Below are positions 1-8,073 of a DNA stretch of 64,000 nucleotides, piece after piece; position 1 is the first letter of the stretch, and each line of letters starts with the position of its first letter. A model generated the notes under the pieces. It did no database searches and was not told the DNA's origin. It saw nothing but the letters and a program-made list of their open reading frames with translations. Both the position numbers and the translations under genes were made by a program. The stretch spans positions 355,871 through 419,870 of the forward strand of contig NZ_JAOWPT010000004.1 in the NCBI RefSeq assembly GCF_025753855.1, given 5' to 3'. This DNA comes from Mesorhizobium sp. ZC-5 (GTDB lineage Bacteria > Pseudomonadota > Alphaproteobacteria > Rhizobiales > Rhizobiaceae).

Positions 1-1
1 G

Positions 2-367
2 CTACGGCTTGAGGTTCCGCGGGTCGTTCTCGAGCAGGATCGGCTTGCCATGCGGCGTTGCATGCGCGGCGCGTTGCCAGGCTGCCGCCAGCCTGTCCAC
101 GTCAGTCGGAGCAGCCGCCCCCTTCTCCGCCAGCAATGTCTCGAGTGCCCTCAGCCAGCAGTCGTAATAATCGCTGCCATCGAGCGCGACGCCGGGTTTC
201 TTGACCTCGGTCGAAAGCGCTGTCGCCCATTCGTCCCACGAAAACAGCCCGCGCTCATGCAGAGCCACGACGAGCGCGAAAGCCTCGGCCTGCCACGGTT
301 CCGAAAACACCGGCTCGTCGAGACCCGGCGGTAGAGCGGTGCGAGGCGCACCGTCATGCCGGCTCAA
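2..367 (-). CDS. Nitrile hydratase accessory (activator) protein
   Basis: This 121-residue protein is the third gene of a nitrile hydratase operon. It resembles the N-terminal part of the NHase beta subunit, as the P14K-type activators do: GLDEPVF, then FSWDEWATAL, SDYYDCWLRALETLL, and a short tail ending near NDPRNLKP. Such proteins deliver metal to, or mature, the alpha-subunit metal site in the cytoplasm. I place the start at a TTG codon because GGGAGAG lies 5 nt upstream; this overlaps the end of the beta gene by 14 nt. An upstream in-frame ATG would add four residues (MPGR...). The more convenient ATG at 357 is in the wrong frame. The stop codon is inside the window, so the gene is complete. 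Confidence 0.8.
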   Translation of the reverse strand: MSRHDGAPRTALPPGLDEPVFSEPWQAEAFALVVALHERGLFSWDEWATALSTEVKKPGVALDGSDYYDCWLRALETLLAEKGAAAPTDVDRLAAAWQRAAHATPHGKPILLENDPRNLKP

Positions 368-1013
368 GATAACTCTCCCAGGCATCGATCGACACGCTGA
401 GCGTCGGGTCGGCGCCCTCGCCCCAGATCTCGCGGCCATCGAACACCACCGTATAGATGTGTTGCGGCGCCTCGCCGGCACCATGTGCGTTGCTGTCGGG
501 GAAGACGAAACCGCCGCGCTGTACCTCCACGATTCCGATTTTGCCGCGCGCATAACGCGGCAGCCGCGTATGGCCTTCGGGATTGAAGTTCTTCGTGCGC
601 ACCCTGTCGCCCGCCTTGAAGCGCGGGGCCGCCTCGACCGCACGGTCGCACGGGCCACCCTTGGCGAGAGCGGCCGGCACGTTCTCGGCCTTCAGCATAC
701 GCTTCGGCGTCGCGGCGGCATCGACCGCAACGCCCCCCGCCAGATCGTTGGTCGTAACAAAGCCATGGCGCTGCAGCAGCACCTCCAGCGCCTTGATCCA
801 GATTTCGTAATAACTGGACGAATAATAGTCGGCCGGGCGCAGGCTTTCGCGCGCATGGCGGCTTTCGTCGATGTTCCAGGCGCCCATGCCGCCGGCGGCC
901 AGCGTCACGCCGAGCGCCCGCTTTTCCCACTCGGCGTGGAAGATCGGTTCGTTCTTTTCCGGCGCGACAGGTCCGAAACCCATCTGGCCGCCGAGATCCT
1001 GCGGTCCGTTCAT
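354..1013 (-). CDS. nthB: Nitrile hydratase beta subunit
   Basis: This is the beta subunit (219 aa) of nitrile hydratase, which hydrates nitriles to amides in the cytoplasm. The N-terminus [16 protein letters not shown] is the family signature. It is followed by the helical segment with [10 protein letters not shown] and a C-terminal SH3-like barrel containing [40 protein letters not shown] and the terminal DAWESYLEP. Its ATG overlaps the alpha stop as ATGA (4 nt), so the two subunits are probably translationally coupled. Gene order alpha-beta-activator is the common one for cobalt-type enzymes. No amidase lies within the window downstream, though the operon may continue past base 1. Confidence 0.93.
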   Translation of the reverse strand: MNGPQDLGGQMGFGPVAPEKNEPIFHAEWEKRALGVTLAAGGMGAWNIDESRHARESLRPADYYSSSYYEIWIKALEVLLQRHGFVTTNDLAGGVAVDAAATPKRMLKAENVPAALAKGGPCDRAVEAAPRFKAGDRVRTKNFNPEGHTRLPRYARGKIGIVEVQRGGFVFPDSNAHGAGEAPQHIYTVVFDGREIWGEGADPTLSVSIDAWESYLEPA

Positions 1014-1630
1014 GCCGCCTCCGGCGCTAGCGCCAGCCCGGTGCCGATCATTGAATCGCGCGTCACCAGCTCGGCAAGTCTTTCCTCGCTCCAGCCATCG
1101 GTGCCGGCGGGCCGCAGCGGCACCACCAGATAGCGCAATTCCGCGGTCGAATCCCAAACGCGGATTTTCGTGTCCGGCGGCAGTGTTACGCCGAATTCCT
1201 CCAGCACGCCACGTGGATCGATCACCGCTTTCGAGCGATAGGGCGGCGACTTGTACCAGACCGGCGGCAGGCCGAGCACCGACCAGGGATAGCAGGAGCA
1301 CAGCGTGCAGACGACGAGATTGTGAGTGTCGCCGCCGTTGAACACCGCCTGCATGTGCTCGCCTTGCCGGCCGGTGTGGCCGAGCGATGCGATCGCGGCG
1401 GTGGCGTCTTTTATGAGCCAGTCGGCGAACGCCTGGTCGCACCATGCCTTGGCAACGACCCTGGCGCCGTTGCGCGGTCCGACTTTCGTCTCGTAGGTCT
1501 CGACAATCACATCGATCGCCGCCGGGTCGATCAGCCCCTTCTGGGTAAGGATCGTCTCCAGCGCACGCACGCGCGCCGCCATCGGGTCGAGTTCGTTGTC
1601 GTGGTGATGATCGTCGTGACTGTGTGCCAT
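1010..1630 (-). CDS. nthA: Nitrile hydratase alpha subunit, cobalt type
   Basis: This is the catalytic alpha subunit (206 aa). The metal-binding claw is visible as [10 protein letters not shown], with Cys108, Cys111, Ser112 and Cys113. Thr at the second position of C-T-L-C-S-C is characteristic of cobalt enzymes, whereas iron enzymes have Ser. In known family members the second and third cysteines become sulfinic and sulfenic acids. The N-terminus is unusually His/Asp-rich ([11 protein letters not shown]), which could hold metal before transfer to the site; that is inference. [19 protein letters not shown] is the usual C-terminal motif. I see no convincing Shine-Dalgarno sequence. An exporter of the LysE family lies 67 bp upstream on the same strand. 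Confidence 0.95.
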   Translation of the reverse strand: MAHSHDDHHHDNELDPMAARVRALETILTQKGLIDPAAIDVIVETYETKVGPRNGARVVAKAWCDQAFADWLIKDATAAIASLGHTGRQGEHMQAVFNGGDTHNLVVCTLCSCYPWSVLGLPPVWYKSPPYRSKAVIDPRGVLEEFGVTLPPDTKIRVWDSTAELRYLVVPLRPAGTDGWSEERLAELVTRDSMIGTGLALAPEAA

Positions 1631-1697
1631 GGCGTGAGGTTAGAAGGCCGCGCCACCGCCCGCAAGCTTGTCCAACTGGTCCAGCCTGACCGCCTGC

Positions 1698-2294
1698 CTA
1701 TTTCAGCATCGGCCACAATGTAGCCGCCAGCAGGACGCCCATCGCTATGTTGAACCATTTGAGCCGCGCCGGATCGGCCAGGAAACCGCGTAACGCCATG
1801 CCGAATCCGGCCCAGGACGAGACGCTGGGCACGTTGACCACGGCAAAGGCGACGGAGATCAGCAGCACCGACAGGAATGGCCGCTCCGGATTGGTGTAGA
1901 CGGCCATCGCGGTGATCGCCATCACCCAGGCCTTCGGATTGACCCACTGGAACGCCGCTGCTTCGAGAAAGGTCATCGGTCTCGCCTTTGCCTCTCCATC
2001 CTTGCCCAGCGAACGAGACGTGCCGATCTTCCAGGCGAGGTAGAGAAGGTAAGCGCCTCCGGCGATCTTCAACCCGGTATGCAGCGCCGGAAACGCTGTC
2101 AGCACCGCGCCAAGTCCGAAGCCGACACCCATGAGCAAAGTCAGGAAGCCGCTGCCGATGCCGAGCATATGCGGGATCGTGCGCGCGAAGCCGAAATTCA
2201 CGCCGGATGCCAGAAGCATGAAGTTGTTCGGTCCCGGCGTGATCGAAGTCACGAAGGCATAGACGAGGAGAGCAAGGAAAACTTCGGAGGACAT
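1698..2294 (-). CDS. LysE/RhtB family amino-acid exporter
   Basis: This 198-residue inner-membrane protein belongs to the LysE/RhtB translocator family, which exports amino acids or related small molecules by proton exchange. The diagnostic N-terminal motif SITPGPNNFMLLASG is present, followed by GFARTIPHMLGI, a long hydrophobic segment, the KIAGGAYLLYLAWKI helix and the QWVNPKAWVMAI motif. About six membrane segments can be seen, the usual number. Substrate cannot be read from sequence. It could be co-transcribed with the nitrile hydratase genes downstream, but the gap lacks a shared-operon signature such as overlap. Confidence 0.88.
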   Translation of the reverse strand: MSSEVFLALLVYAFVTSITPGPNNFMLLASGVNFGFARTIPHMLGIGSGFLTLLMGVGFGLGAVLTAFPALHTGLKIAGGAYLLYLAWKIGTSRSLGKDGEAKARPMTFLEAAAFQWVNPKAWVMAITAMAVYTNPERPFLSVLLISVAFAVVNVPSVSSWAGFGMALRGFLADPARLKWFNIAMGVLLAATLWPMLK

Positions 2295-2422
2295 CGCGGT
2301 AGGTTTCCGGCCCTAGCGTTTCTTTTATGTCAGCAATATTGACCTAAATCTTTCTGAAGTCACGCGGATTGTTGTTGCCGTGACAATCCGGATGGAGCGC
2401 GGCCATTGCTCCCGATGCGCGC

Positions 2423-2995
2423 CTACATCCCCTGCGGACCGCGATTCATCGCGGCGACGCCGGTGCGGCAGATCTCGACCAGGCCGAGCGGCTTCATGAT
2501 GGCGATGAACTGGTCGACCTTGGATACCTTGCCGGTGATTTCGAAGATGAAGTGCTCGGTGTTGGCGTCGATGACGCTGGCGCGGAAAGCGTCGGCGAGC
2601 CGCAGCGCCTCGACGCGGGCCTCGCCGGTTCCCGCCACCTTGACCAGGGCCAGTTCGCGCTCGAGCGGACGCTCCTGGCCGAGCTCTCCGGCGCGCACCG
2701 TGAGATCGACAACGCCGTGCACCGGCACGATGCGCTCGAGCTGATGCTTGATCTGCTCCAGCACATGCGGTGTGCCGCGCGTCACGATGGTGATGCGCGA
2801 CTGGTGTTTTTCATGTTCCGTCTCGGAAACCGTCAGGCTTTCGATGTTGTAGCCGCGGCCGGAAAACAGGCCGATGACCCGCGCCAGCACGCCGGGCTCG
2901 TTGTCGACCAGCACCGACAGCGTGTGGTTTTCCGGCAGCGCCGTTTCCTTGGCGATGAAGTAGGCGGAGCCGGTCGGTTGAAGGTGGGCGTTCAT
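2423..2995 (-). CDS. ilvN: Acetolactate synthase small (regulatory) subunit
   Basis: This is the regulatory subunit (190 aa) of acetolactate synthase, the first common enzyme of valine, leucine and isoleucine synthesis. An N-terminal ACT domain is clear: HTLSVLVDNEPGVLARVIGLFSGRGYNIESLTV. A second domain follows, with ITIVTRGTPHVLEQIKHQLERIVPVHGVVDLT and a C-terminal stretch through FIAIMKPLGLVEICRTGVAAMNRG. In the family the ACT domain binds valine for feedback inhibition. The gene starts 73 bp after the large-subunit gene on the same strand, as expected for an ilvBN (ilvIH) operon. Confidence 0.96.
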   Translation of the reverse strand: MNAHLQPTGSAYFIAKETALPENHTLSVLVDNEPGVLARVIGLFSGRGYNIESLTVSETEHEKHQSRITIVTRGTPHVLEQIKHQLERIVPVHGVVDLTVRAGELGQERPLERELALVKVAGTGEARVEALRLADAFRASVIDANTEHFIFEITGKVSKVDQFIAIMKPLGLVEICRTGVAAMNRGPQGM

Positions 2996-3068
2996 TGTTT
3001 GATTCTCTATTTCAAGACACGGTTTTATCTAGCTGATACAACGAGGCTTCCCCCTCGACCGGCTTCCT

Positions 3069-4856
3069 TTACACCAGTTCCCTGCCCTTGGCGTCGATTG
3101 CGTTGGCCACCGCTTCGTCGGTCGCCTCGTCCGGCAACAGCATCTCGTTGTGCGCCTTGCCCGACGGGATCATCGGGAAGCAGTTGGCGAGGTTGGCGAC
3201 GCGGCAATCGAACAGCACCGGCTTCTTCACCGCGATCATCTCGGCGATCGCATCGTCGAGGTCGCCCGGCTTCTCGCAGCGGATGCCGTGGCCGCCATAG
3301 GCCTCGGCGAGCTTGACGAAATCCGGCATCGCCTCGGTATAGGAGTGCGAGAGCCGGTTGCCGTGCAGCAGTTGCTGCCACTGCCGCACCATGCCCATGT
3401 ACTGGTTGTTCAAGATGAAGATCTTGATCGGCGCACCGTACTGGACCGCCGTCGACATCTCCTGCATCGTCATCTGCACCGAGGCATCGCCGGCGATGTC
3501 GATGACCAATGCGTCGGGATGCGCGATCTGCACCCCGAGTGCAGCCGGCAGGCCGTAACCCATGGTGCCCAGCCCGCCGGAGGTCATCCAGCGGTTCGGC
3601 TTCTCGAAATGATAGTGCTGCGCCGCCCACATCTGATGCTGGCCGACCTCTGTGGTGATGTAGGTGTCGCGGTCCTTCGTAGCCTCGTAAAGACGCTGGA
3701 TCGCGAACTGCGGCATGATCACGTCGGCATTGTTCTTGTAGGCGAGCGAGTCGCGCGCGCGCCATTTGGCGATCTGCTCCCACCAGGGATAGAGCGCCTT
3801 CTTGTCCGCCTTGCCGGTCGCCCGCCACAGCCGCACCATGTCCTCGAGCACGCGGCCGACGTCACCGATGATCGGAACATCGGTGTGGACGTTCTTGTTG
3901 ATCGACGAAGGGTCGATGTCGATGTGGATCTTCTTCGAGTTCGGCGAAAATGCATTCAGCCGTCCGGTGATGCGATCATCGAAGCGCGCGCCGATGCAGA
4001 TCATCACGTCGCAATCGTGCATGGCCATGTTGGCCTCGTAGGTGCCGTGCATGCCGAGCATGCCGACCCAGTTCTTGCCGCTTGCCGGATAAGCGCCAAG
4101 CCCCATCAGGGTCGAGGTTATCGGAAAACCGGTCAGGTCGACCAGTTCACGCAGCAGATGACAAGCTTCAGTGCCGGAATTGATGACCCCACCGCCCGTG
4201 TAGATGATCGGCCGCTTCGCCTCGGCCATCAACGCCACCGCTGCCTTGACCTTGTCGAGATCGCCCTGGACCTTGGGCTGGTAGCTGGTGCGTGGCGCCG
4301 TCTGCGGCGGCGTGTAGATGCCCTTTGCGAACTGCACGTCCTTGGGAATGTCGACAACCACAGGACCTGGCCGGCCGGTCGTCGCGACATGGAAAGCCTC
4401 GTGGATGATGGCCGCCAGTTCGTTGACGTCCTTCACCAGCCAGTTGTGCTTGGTGCAGGGCCGCGTGATGCCGACCGTATCGCATTCCTGGAACGCGTCC
4501 GATCCGATCAGCGAGGTCGGCACCTGCCCGGTCAGGCAGACCAGCGGAATGGAATCCATCAGCGCGTCCTGCAGCGGCGTCACCGCGTTGGTGGCGCCCG
4601 GTCCGGAAGTCACCAGCATGACGCCCGGCTTGCCGGTTGAGCGCGCATAGCCTTCCGCCGCGTGCCCTGCCCCCTGCTCGTGGCGAACGAGGATGTGCTG
4701 GACATCTTCCTGCTGGAAAAGCTCGTCGTAGATCGGAAGGACCGCGCCGCCTGGATAGCCGAACAGGTGCTTGACGCCATTGTCCTTCAGCGCCTGCACC
4801 ACCATTTCGGCGCCTGTCATTTCGCGCCGTCCGGTCTCTTCCTGTCGGTTGCTCAT
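3069..4856 (-). CDS. ilvB: Acetolactate synthase large (catalytic) subunit
   Basis: This thiamine-diphosphate enzyme (595 aa) condenses pyruvate with pyruvate or 2-oxobutyrate. The TPP Pyr domain opens with MTGAEMVVQALKDNGVKHLFGYPGGAVLPIYD and carries the catalytic glutamate in VRHEQGAGHAAEGYAR (Glu60). The middle FAD-binding domain follows. The C-terminal PP domain has the GDASVQMTMQEMST...NN metal/TPP motif. I chose ATG 4856 (MSNRQEETGRR), which has a GGAAC-type site upstream. A TTG 63 nt further out would lie inside the attenuator region and is unlikely. Expression is probably controlled by the leader peptide and terminator just upstream. Confidence 0.95.
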   Translation of the reverse strand: MSNRQEETGRREMTGAEMVVQALKDNGVKHLFGYPGGAVLPIYDELFQQEDVQHILVRHEQGAGHAAEGYARSTGKPGVMLVTSGPGATNAVTPLQDALMDSIPLVCLTGQVPTSLIGSDAFQECDTVGITRPCTKHNWLVKDVNELAAIIHEAFHVATTGRPGPVVVDIPKDVQFAKGIYTPPQTAPRTSYQPKVQGDLDKVKAAVALMAEAKRPIIYTGGGVINSGTEACHLLRELVDLTGFPITSTLMGLGAYPASGKNWVGMLGMHGTYEANMAMHDCDVMICIGARFDDRITGRLNAFSPNSKKIHIDIDPSSINKNVHTDVPIIGDVGRVLEDMVRLWRATGKADKKALYPWWEQIAKWRARDSLAYKNNADVIMPQFAIQRLYEATKDRDTYITTEVGQHQMWAAQHYHFEKPNRWMTSGGLGTMGYGLPAALGVQIAHPDALVIDIAGDASVQMTMQEMSTAVQYGAPIKIFILNNQYMGMVRQWQQLLHGNRLSHSYTEAMPDFVKLAEAYGGHGIRCEKPGDLDDAIAEMIAVKKPVLFDCRVANLANCFPMIPSGKAHNEMLLPDEATDEAVANAIDAKGRELV

Positions 4857-4920
4857 CGGTCTGTTCCGTTTTCTGGTCGCCACTGGCGAATGCTGGTCGT
4901 TTAGTCCTGTTTCGGGCAAT

Positions 4921-4944
4921 AAAAAAGGCCCCCGGAGGGAGCCT
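4921..4944 (-). terminator. ilv attenuator (rho-independent terminator)
   Basis: On the minus strand the RNA forms a 7-bp G/C-rich stem (GGCTCCC pairing with GGGGGCC, one G-U) with a TCC loop and a run of six U. It lies between a 17-codon Leu/Ile/Val-rich leader and the ilvB start, the classical arrangement of transcription attenuation. An alternative antiterminator pairing should exist with the GGCGGTGTAACCGCC segment around the leader stop, but I did not fold it. Confidence 0.8.
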
Positions 4945-4977
4945 GTGTCTTGCGCATGGGAGGATTTCGCCCGGCGG

Positions 4978-5031
4978 TTACACCGCCTTGCCCACGCGCC
5001 TTCCTACTACGAGAATGAGTGTCGTCTTCAT
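4978..5031 (-). CDS. ilvL: ilv operon leader peptide
   Basis: This 17-codon reading frame encodes MKTTLILVVGRRVGKAV and then stops with TAA. Five consecutive branched-chain codons (Leu-Ile-Leu-Val-Val) sit at residues 5-9. It lies upstream of ilvB with a rho-independent terminator between. This is the signature of ribosome-mediated attenuation: stalling on Leu/Ile/Val codons when charged tRNAs are scarce would favour antitermination and expression of ilvB. The codon run is direct observation; the mechanism is inferred from the known logic of ilv leaders in proteobacteria. Too short to be found by ordinary gene callers. Confidence 0.82.
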   Translation of the reverse strand: MKTTLILVVGRRVGKAV

Positions 5032-5118
5032 GGGCGCGGAGAGTAATTGCGGAAAAGCCGCGATGTCAATGGCAAACTGCTCTGTCGCCATGGACAATCC
5101 GGTAGCACGTCGAAAGCG

Positions 5119-6000
5119 TCAGCAATCGGCGAAGAACCGCCCCAGCATTTCCGCGGTTTGCTCGGGCGCTTCCTCGGGAAAGAAATGACCGCCTTCGACC
5201 GCGTGTCCATAGACATCGTCGGCCCAGTCTCGCCACAGCGCCAGAGGCCCGCCCTCATCCGCATACCAGGTGTCGACCGCCCCGCCCGCGCCCCACAGGG
5301 CGAGAAGCGGGCAGGTGATCTTTTTTCCATCGGCTCCGTCCGACTTGTCATGCTCCCGGTCGATGCTCGCGGCAGCGCGATACTCCTCGCAGATGGCATG
5401 GGCGTGATCGGGATCGCGCAGCGCCTCGATATAGGCTGAGCGTATCTCCGCCGGAAAAAGATCAGCTGGTGAGCCCCACCCGCCAAGTGCGTTGTCGACG
5501 ATCGCATCGGCGGCGGCGACAAGTATGCGTTCCGGAAGCGGCTCAGGCTGAGCCAGCAGCGACCACGGCCAGTAGCCGAGCGCCAGCCTGACGTCGGCCC
5601 GCTCCCACACCGTCTCCACCGGCAGGATGTCGAGCACGGCGAGCCGCTGGATGCGGTCCAGATGATCCAGCGCCATACGATAGGCGACGCGGCCGCCGCG
5701 ATCGTGACCGGCAACCGAAAAGCGCGGAAAGCCGATTCATGAGCGCCACCATATCCCGCGCCATCGCCCGCTTCGCATAAGGCGCGTGATCCTCTGACGA
5801 CGCCGGACACCCGCTTTGCCCGTAGCCGCGAAGATCGGCGCTGACGCCAGCAGCGGTGCAACGCCTCGCCACATCAGATGGGTTTCCGGAAATCCGTGCA
5901 GGAGGAGCAGCGGCGGTCCCGAACCTTGCGATCGCGTGAAAATGGTCGTTTCACCAACGTCGATCTCGGCGGTGGTGAAGTCTTCCATCATTCCTGTCAT
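5119..6000 (-). pseudogene. Haloacetate dehalogenase-like alpha/beta hydrolase, frameshifted
   Basis: Three reading frames together make one alpha/beta hydrolase. Frame one starts at ATG 6000 behind GGAGGACGACG and gives [22 protein letters not shown]. Near 5855 the match moves to a second frame ([10 protein letters not shown] to MARDMVALM). Near 5740 it moves to a third (IGFPRFSVAGHDRGGRVAYRMALDH to the end). The nucleophile motif GHDRGG with Asp, LWGAGGAVDTWY and GHFFPEEAPEQ are typical of fluoroacetate/haloacetate dehalogenases. Around the first junction several residues expected between LLA and ADLRGYG are missing, and the second lacks about 5 nt, so both look like small deletions. The catalytic Asp is retained, so decay may be recent. 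Sequencing error is the alternative. Confidence 0.8.
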
Positions 6001-6168
6001 CGTCGTCCTCCAGAAGCCATGGTTGAACCTGCTTTTGAGAAGTAGTCGATCAATACCCGCTTTCCATGGGTACGGCCTTGGCGCTGAATGGACTTGTAGG
6101 CGTGGCGTCACTACATTCGCCTTGTGCACTCTCGAGACGCAGTGCACTCCTGAGAAGTACTCACGCAT

Positions 6169-7929
6169 ATGACCACTGAACGCATTCAACGCCGGCTCGT
6201 CGCCATTCTGGCCGCTGACGTCGTCGGCTACAGCCGGCTCATGGAGCGCGACGAGGCTGCCACACTGACCGAACTGAAGATGCGATGGAGCGAAGTGGTG
6301 GAACCCATCGTCGCCCGCCATCAGGGCCGCATCTTCAAGAGAATCGGCGACGGCATGCTTGTCGAGTTCGGCAGCGCCGTAGCGGCCGTCGAATGCGCGA
6401 TTGAGCTGCAAAAAGCGATGGCGGCGGCGGACGAGGACACCCCGACAGATCGGCGCTTCGTGCTCCGCATCGGCGTCCATCTCGGCGACGTCATGGTCGA
6501 CGGCAGCGATCTCTATGGCGACGGCGTCAACGTGGCGTCCCGCATCGAGGGTCTGGCCGATCCGGGCGGGGTGGCGATTTCGGATGCCGTTCATGAACAC
6601 TTGCGCGGCCGTATCGGCATCGACTTCGCCGACAGCGGCAGCCATGAGGTCAAGAACCTCGAACGCCCCCTGCACATCTGGACCTGGTCGCCCGGCGCAC
6701 CCGCCGAAACTGCCGCTGCGATCGGCGGGATACAGCCGCCGCCCCGTGGCAAACCGTCAATCGCCGTCCTGCCGTTCGACAACATGTCGGGTGATCCCGA
6801 GCAGGGCTATTTCGCCGACGGGATTACCGAGGACATCATCACCGATCTATCGAAGGTTTCCGGCCTGTTCGTCATCGCGCGAAATTCCTCCTTCGCCTAC
6901 AAGGGCCAGGCGCCGGATATCCGCAAGGTGAGCCGGGAGCTTGGTGTCCGCTATGTGCTGGAGGGAAGCGTGCGCAGGTTCGCCAGCCGAATCCGCATCA
7001 ATGCCCAGATGATCGACGGCACGACCGGCGGCCATCTCTGGGCCGAGCGTTACGACCGTGATATCGAGGATGTCTTCGCAGTCCAGGACGAGGTCACACG
7101 CACCATCGTCAACGCGCTGCAGGTGACGCTCACCGCAAGCGAAGAAGCGCAGCGCGAAAACCCCGGCAAGGTCGATCCGGAGGCTTATGATCTGCTCGTC
7201 CGCGCCCGCCATACCGTTTTGCAGTTGCGGCCGGAGGCGGCGATAGAGGCGCGCCGGATGCTGGAGCGCGTGATCGAGATCGATCCGGGCCTGGCGCTTC
7301 CCTATGCGCGGCTCTCCATCATCAGCTTCGCTGAATATGTAAACGAGTGGAACGGCGCGACGCCCGACAACCTGGCGCAGGCGCTGGAACTGGCGCAGAA
7401 GGCGATCGAAACGGACGAAACAGAGCCGCAAGGCCATATCTCGCTTTCCATTGTGCTTTCCTGGATGCGGCGGCTGGACGAGGCGGAACAGGCGGCGGAG
7501 CGTGCGGTCGCACTCGCCCCCAATTTTGCCGATGCCTATACCGGGCTCGGCAACATAAGAGATTATCAGGGCCGGCACGAAGAGGCGGCGGCACTTTATA
7601 CACGAGCTTATCGCCTCGACCCCCAATTCGACATGTCCCTGCACTTCCTCGGGCGTGCCCTGCTGGCCCTCGGCCGTTTCGACGAGGCCGAGACCGCCTT
7701 CCGGCGGCGATTGACGATGACACCGCGCTCGGACATGAGCCGCTTTTATCTCGCCTGCCTCTACGGCCTTACCGGGCGCTACGAAGAAGCCCGCCGCTCC
7801 TGGCAGGAGACACTGGAGGTCAATCCCGGTTTTTCCGTAGAGCGCCTGAAACGAATCCTGCCCTATCGGGATCCCGATCTCGTCGATCGGCTGGCGGGTG
7901 GCCTCCGCGACGCCGGGATCGCGCTTTAA
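6169..7929 (+). CDS. Class III adenylate/guanylate cyclase with TolB-like and TPR regions
   Basis: This 586-residue protein has three parts. Residues 1-170 form a class III nucleotidyl cyclase domain with metal-binding Asp17 (AADVVGYSR) and Asp61 ([11 protein letters not shown]) and the transition-state pair Asn121/Arg125 ([12 protein letters not shown]), so the core catalytic residues are intact. Residues about 195-320 match the TolB-like segment often fused to such cyclases ([23 protein letters not shown]). The remainder is TPR-type helical repeats (ALVYARL-like, [38 protein letters not shown]). No transmembrane segment is evident, so it is probably cytoplasmic. This architecture is common in Mesorhizobium. 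The input signal is unknown. Confidence 0.9.
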   Translation: MTTERIQRRLVAILAADVVGYSRLMERDEAATLTELKMRWSEVVEPIVARHQGRIFKRIGDGMLVEFGSAVAAVECAIELQKAMAAADEDTPTDRRFVLRIGVHLGDVMVDGSDLYGDGVNVASRIEGLADPGGVAISDAVHEHLRGRIGIDFADSGSHEVKNLERPLHIWTWSPGAPAETAAAIGGIQPPPRGKPSIAVLPFDNMSGDPEQGYFADGITEDIITDLSKVSGLFVIARNSSFAYKGQAPDIRKVSRELGVRYVLEGSVRRFASRIRINAQMIDGTTGGHLWAERYDRDIEDVFAVQDEVTRTIVNALQVTLTASEEAQRENPGKVDPEAYDLLVRARHTVLQLRPEAAIEARRMLERVIEIDPGLALPYARLSIISFAEYVNEWNGATPDNLAQALELAQKAIETDETEPQGHISLSIVLSWMRRLDEAEQAAERAVALAPNFADAYTGLGNIRDYQGRHEEAAALYTRAYRLDPQFDMSLHFLGRALLALGRFDEAETAFRRRLTMTPRSDMSRFYLACLYGLTGRYEEARRSWQETLEVNPGFSVERLKRILPYRDPDLVDRLAGGLRDAGIAL

Positions 7930-8073
7930 CGGGAGCGAGACGGCCACGGACCGAAACGTTGCGAGCCGACCTCGTTAGCTCAATTCCGCTCCCGCGCCTT
8001 AACGAGCCCGAAACCATCCTGCCACACACGGCCTTAACCCAACCCGACTAATATCTTCTGCTGGGAAACGGGG

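Noticed and set aside
3069..3828. Alternative frame product (267 codons) within ilvB
   Set aside because: It is a frame-shifted reading of a conserved enzyme gene and lacks any motif.
3150..4640. Long open frame (496 codons) on the plus strand opposite ilvB
   Set aside because: It is the antisense shadow of a conserved gene in GC-rich DNA; composition is His/Arg/Asp-rich without any family motif.
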